This document shows positions 60,624 to 64,000 of a stretch of DNA of 64,000 bases, one piece after another (within the stretch, counting starts at the first letter, position 1; each line of letters starts with the position of its first letter). Origin of the DNA: Argentina anserina. Lineage: Eukaryota > Streptophyta > Magnoliopsida > Rosales > Rosaceae. Below the pieces are notes generated by a model. That model had not been told where the DNA came from. It was given only the letters and a program-made list of their open reading frames with translations, and did no database searches. The DNA is taken from positions 17,131,001 through 17,195,000 of the forward strand of contig NC_065874.1 in NCBI RefSeq assembly GCF_933775445.1. The letters run 5' to 3'. Made by a program: the position numbers and the translations under genes.

Positions 60624-62540
60624 CTCATCTACTCACTCATTTATGAGATTTAAGCTCTAAAACAAGCTTTCGAACTAGATGTGGCATCTTGGTGTGTATA
60701 CTCACCATAAAGATTGGAGTTTTAAACCTAGAGCATTCTTCATCCATTGCCCACATGAATTTTTTTATAATGCCTCATAAAAAATAAAAATCTTAAACAC
60801 TGAAATCAGAAGTTTTTTACCCCACGCTACAGTAATCCTAAGATCGATATAATTCTTTACCGATGTCTCTAAACGATAAGTCCGATTATTCTTAAGAATA
60901 TCCAACACTAGTTTAATCTTCTCAATTTGGATCGTTAAATCACACATTTGGATGCCTAACTCAAATTAACTTGCTTTTTTGGCCTAAATCTGATTACGCT
61001 GTTCAGATTTTTTAGTCTCCAGGTTTGATTTTTGTTTCAATAGAGCCATCATATGTATCTTTTACTGAGATAATTGAGCCTCTTCAGATGCTGATATATC
61101 TCTGCGATGATTAAAGTAAAATGACAACTTCCCTAATTACACTCTTGTAAAAAAACAAGTTTTCCTTCTTCTCTTGTTTTTCCAAAGAAGTCTTCCTCAT
61201 TCAACAAACAATCCATCAAATCAGATGTGCAAAATGTACAAAATGTTTTGCTGTAACACTGAAGGCAAATGGTTCTCTCAATTTGTGTACATAGATGTTC
61301 AATCTATTGGCGTTGAACTTGTCAAACAATTGTTTTTCTTTTTTTCTTTTTTGAGTTTGAATTCCCTAATGTATTCACCGACAGATTTTGGGACTTCAAT
61401 CTCCTTATGGAATCGCACTGATGATTTCCCAATAAACTCAATCTTAAAAAAAATCTAAGTTCTCATCATTTTATTTTGCATTCTTCACCAATAATGTGTA
61501 GCATCTCACAATACGTGGGCACATTTCGGTTTTCATCCTTCTCATGTACAACTCTTATAGCAAGTGTATTTATAAATTAATTGACGACCACACATTATCT
61601 ACAAGATTTCGGCTAGTAATATCCATTGTGTATGCTTGTTTTATAAATTCGTGATGGATATTTAAGCTCCTTGTTTTCTCAAATTTTAAATTTCATCGCT
61701 AACATGTTTAGATTTCAGCTTCATGTACTCCTTAAATTCGTCTAACTTATCTTTCCAACATGCAAGCCAATTAATGGTTTGATCATGTTCAACTTTCATC
61801 TATGATCCAGCTGGAGTCTCTGAATCTTTTCCAATGTTGATAATAACATCACTTGGATTTACTTTGCTTTTCAACTTTCCATTCTCCATTTTTTCACCAT
61901 CTACATACTACATATGCTCGTTTGTTTTGACTCTCGACTACTTCTTCTAATTTTGCTATTTTTTTCCAATTATTCTCATTATCAAGCCATATCTTGATAG
62001 TTCGAAAGTCATACACTTCAAGGCTCTTGATCGTATGCCTACTCCCAAGCTTTTTCTATAATTCTGTCTAAAAGTTGGTGCGACATGGTCAATCCCATTG
62101 GCAAAACTTGGTATCCAGGTGTTTCGTGTACAAGGTAGCCAACTCTTATTCTTCAGGAGTAGATCTATCTTTGACCCATTATACTCAACGTTTATTCCAT
62201 GGGATTGTTTGAAGGTGGAAATATGAGACCTTTAAGTTCTAAAATAGTTGACAAGACATCTTCTCTTGCCCTTTTTACTCCTCTTTTATTTTCATCTCCA
62301 CAATTGAAGATATAATCATCTTCATCATTTGAATTGAACTCTTCCTTCTTAATTTTCATCACCTCTTCAACTTCCATTTCTAACAAATCCTCTAAACAAT
62401 GCTGAGTGAAAATCATTGTGTGCTTGTTCCGTTGATTCCAAGTCTATCTTTTCTCACTCTTCTCTCCCGGTCAAACCCAGGTGATCGTTTCTCTCTGAAA
62501 TTCCAAAAAAACAAGAAGCCTCCAAAACTGGTTGGTTGAT
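60622..62540 (-). pseudogene. Decayed coding-like region, family not recognised
   Basis: On the minus strand broken frames between about 62,416 and 60,800 read like degraded protein, with acidic EEVMKIKKEEFNSNDEDD and KRAREDVLSTILELKGLIFPP (62,192-62,416) and lysine-rich pieces lower down (TINWLACWKDKLDEFKEY). Stops and shifts are frequent. I do not recognise the family. It could be a decayed transposon protein or chance ORFs. Confidence 0.3.
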
Positions 62541-62558
62541 GAGTTTCTATTTTGTTAT

Positions 62559-62660
62559 AAGATTTAGATTATTTCTCGATTTATGAGTGTCATCCTTGTG
62601 CAGGGGCCATATTAATCTTCTCTATATCGTTCCAATTTTCTCGAATGTACTCGAAGGAAC
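62559..62660 (-). pseudogene. U6 snRNA pseudogene
   Basis: On the minus strand a 102-base stretch (the plant U6 length) matches U6 along its whole length, including AAAATTGGAACGATA, AGAGAAGATTA, ATGGCCCCTGC, CAAGGATGACAC and AAATCGAGAAAT. Changes in the 5' stem (TTCCTTCGAG) and in ATTA(G>A)(C>T)ATGG, plus a degraded 3' end without a clean T run, argue against function. No plant USE motif or TATA box was seen upstream. U6 is the spliceosomal RNA that pairs with U4 and U2. Confidence 0.9.
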
Positions 62661-62666
62661 TAGATC

Positions 62667-62895
62667 GTTACATCTTGTTACTTTACTTTTTGGTTTTATA
62701 GAAAATAAATTCAAATTACTGAACAACTACACCTATTGGCGAGCTAAAACAAAATCATAAGTAAGATTGTGATTCTTATGAGGGCCATAAAATTAACAAA
62801 AGAAAAAGGAAAGTTTGTTATAACTACAATCATATATCAAAATAAAATGAAAGCTCTAATAAATTTTTACAAGATAATGTAAAAGCTTATATTAG
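62667..62895. repeat. Dispersed direct repeat, copy 2 of 2
   Basis: Same sequence family as 58,307-58,545 (shared GAGGGCCATAAAATTAACAA and AATCATATATCAAA). It begins a few bases from the U6 pseudogene. Confidence 0.7.
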
Positions 62896-63715
62896 AATGA
62901 GAATATTGTCATGTGGATTTTATCTCTACCATTTACTCTTTCAAACCCTAGCCGCTAGGATTTTTTGCGACTTCGACAAAATCATCTTAGATTATCTGCT
63001 ATATGGCCAATCAAATCTCCTCCTCTGCTCATTCTATTGCTCCCAGTGGCTCCTCCGCTTGGTCGTTAAGATCGGTGCGCACGGTGCTAGGACCACAAGG
63101 TCAAGCTACGGCTCTGAATCGTCACTCGTACCCAATGGTCAAAATAGCGGTTATCGGCGTCATATCGGTTTTGTAAATAAAGATATAACGGGGATATATT
63201 ATATTATATCGGATTTGTCATATTTGCTATTTTTAATTAAATTTATTAAATGTATGAATTTTACTACAACCAAGTACCGAATAAAAATACACAAATGGTG
63301 TCTAAATAAGGATTTGTTAGATTTAAAGCAAATAGGCAGTGGTGTGGCTCCACATATGAAGTTAAAGGTTTTGCCTGATGATGTTTTCGGCTTCCCTGAT
63401 TAAGATATCGACGTTCGAAATCACTTTGAATATGAATATGAAGTTTTTGTGTTTGAAGAAGATGAAGGTTTTCACTGATTTAAAGAAAATCACGTCCCAA
63501 TTTTAGATTTGTCATTTTTTCTATAGAATTTTTATTTGCAATAAAATTAAAAAAAGTAAGATCGGTCAAAATTAGGTTGACCCAATATATTAGATTTTGA
63601 CCTTGATTTTCGGTCAACGATAACTTGAAAGGATATCTAGGATATCATATCATTTTCTTAATATCGGTGATATATCAGGGATATATCGAGGGCATATCAG
63701 GATATTTAGAACAGA
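62896..63715. repeat. Region with ATATCGG/GGGATATAT repeats, possible non-autonomous element
   Basis: GGTTATCGGCGTCATATCGG (about 63,150) and GATATATCAGGGATATATCG (about 63,667) style motifs at the two ends suggest a degenerate DNA element or repeat-rich spacer. The 168-codon plus-strand ORF at 62897-63403 has no domain I recognise and spans part of the repeat, so I do not call it a gene. Confidence 0.4.
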
Positions 63716-64000
63716 GCTAGTTGTACCTCATTGGACGTCTTTTGGGTCCCAAGGTGAAGTTTTCTGGTTTCAAAGGTACTATTCCGACTATTCGGAGGCT
63801 TCGTCGGGTTTGGTTGTTCATGACCCTGGCGAACGTTTTCTCTTTCAGTTTGATAATGTTGCTGATTAAAATCATGAATTTTCTGGTGGTTTGTGGTATT
63901 ATCGAAACACCATGTTGGTATTGAACAAATATGAGGGAATATCACCGATGGAGGAGGTCCCACTGTTTGAGATGGTGACATGGGTTGCGGTTCATAGTCT
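63716..64000 (+). pseudogene. DUF4283 (LINE ORF1-type) fragment, off the right edge
   Basis: YLIGRLLGPKVKFSGFKGT starts one frame. After a shift near 63,810 another carries DPGERFLFQFDNVAD, a stop, then GGLWYYRNTMLVLNKYEG and PLFEMVTWVAVH. This is the DUF4283 pattern seen in ORF1 of plant L1 LINEs and similar retroelement proteins. Frameshift and stop show decay. It continues past the window. Confidence 0.75.

Noticed and set aside
60429..60653. ORF with an RERERE run
   Set aside because: Produced by the (GA)n microsatellite.

Overview
The window is nuclear DNA of a flowering plant, almost certainly a eudicot. Evidence: spliced genes with GT-AG introns, plant-only families (FANTASTIC FOUR, S-protein homologue, plant LEA_2), plant retrotransposon lineages (Tekay chromovirus, Ale/Retrofit-like Copia, plant L1) and a decayed caulimovirus-like sequence. 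I cannot name the species from sequence alone.

Layout. 1-9395: 3' part of a decayed Ty3/Gypsy (Tekay-like) element whose 3' LTR carries a nested solo LTR of the same family (5976-8837, 5-bp TSD ACAGA). 9451-16844: a complete Ty1/Copia element on the minus strand (186-bp LTRs, TSD GTTTT) with an intact 1328-residue Pol, a Gag broken by one stop, and candidate splice sites in front of both ORFs. 17.9-24.3 kb: two tandem RPS25 genes (minus) encoding the same protein, separated by a 1075-bp foldback element with a 9-bp TSD; the second copy holds an 86-bp SINE-like insertion absent from the first. 24.4-26.9 kb: an L1 LINE relic interrupted by two DNA-transposon relatives. 28.4-30.5 kb: a small mitochondrial-type membrane protein gene (At2g27730-like) with an antisense Tekay LTR fragment in intron 1. 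32.4-36.2 kb: an intact nine-exon N-carbamoylputrescine amidase gene. 37.6-39.8 kb: a 2.2-kb TG...CA unit with a 5-bp TSD (probable solo LTR). 41.9-42.8 kb: a FAF-like gene (minus). 48.1-48.8 kb: an LEA_2 gene (minus). 49.0-50.7 kb: a 5'-truncated LINE with a 13-bp TSD. 50.9-56.1 kb: an AT-rich, heavily broken endogenous pararetrovirus. 56-64 kb: mostly repeats, an S-protein-homologue pseudogene, a Mutator-like MITE, a (GA)n tract, a U6 snRNA pseudogene and a DUF4283 fragment running off the right edge.

The likely functional host genes are two RPS25 copies, the At2g27730-like gene, the polyamine enzyme gene, FAF-like and LEA_2. They are unrelated housekeeping or developmental genes and do not form a pathway cluster. 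Most of the rest is transposon-derived, and many insertions can be proven by target-site duplications visible in the sequence. I found no new operon-like system. The most unusual items are the Copia element with separate gag and pol ORFs behind matching splice-acceptor-like sequences, the GC-rich in-frame inserts in its Pol, and a promoter-proximal block shared by four divergent Tekay-type LTRs.
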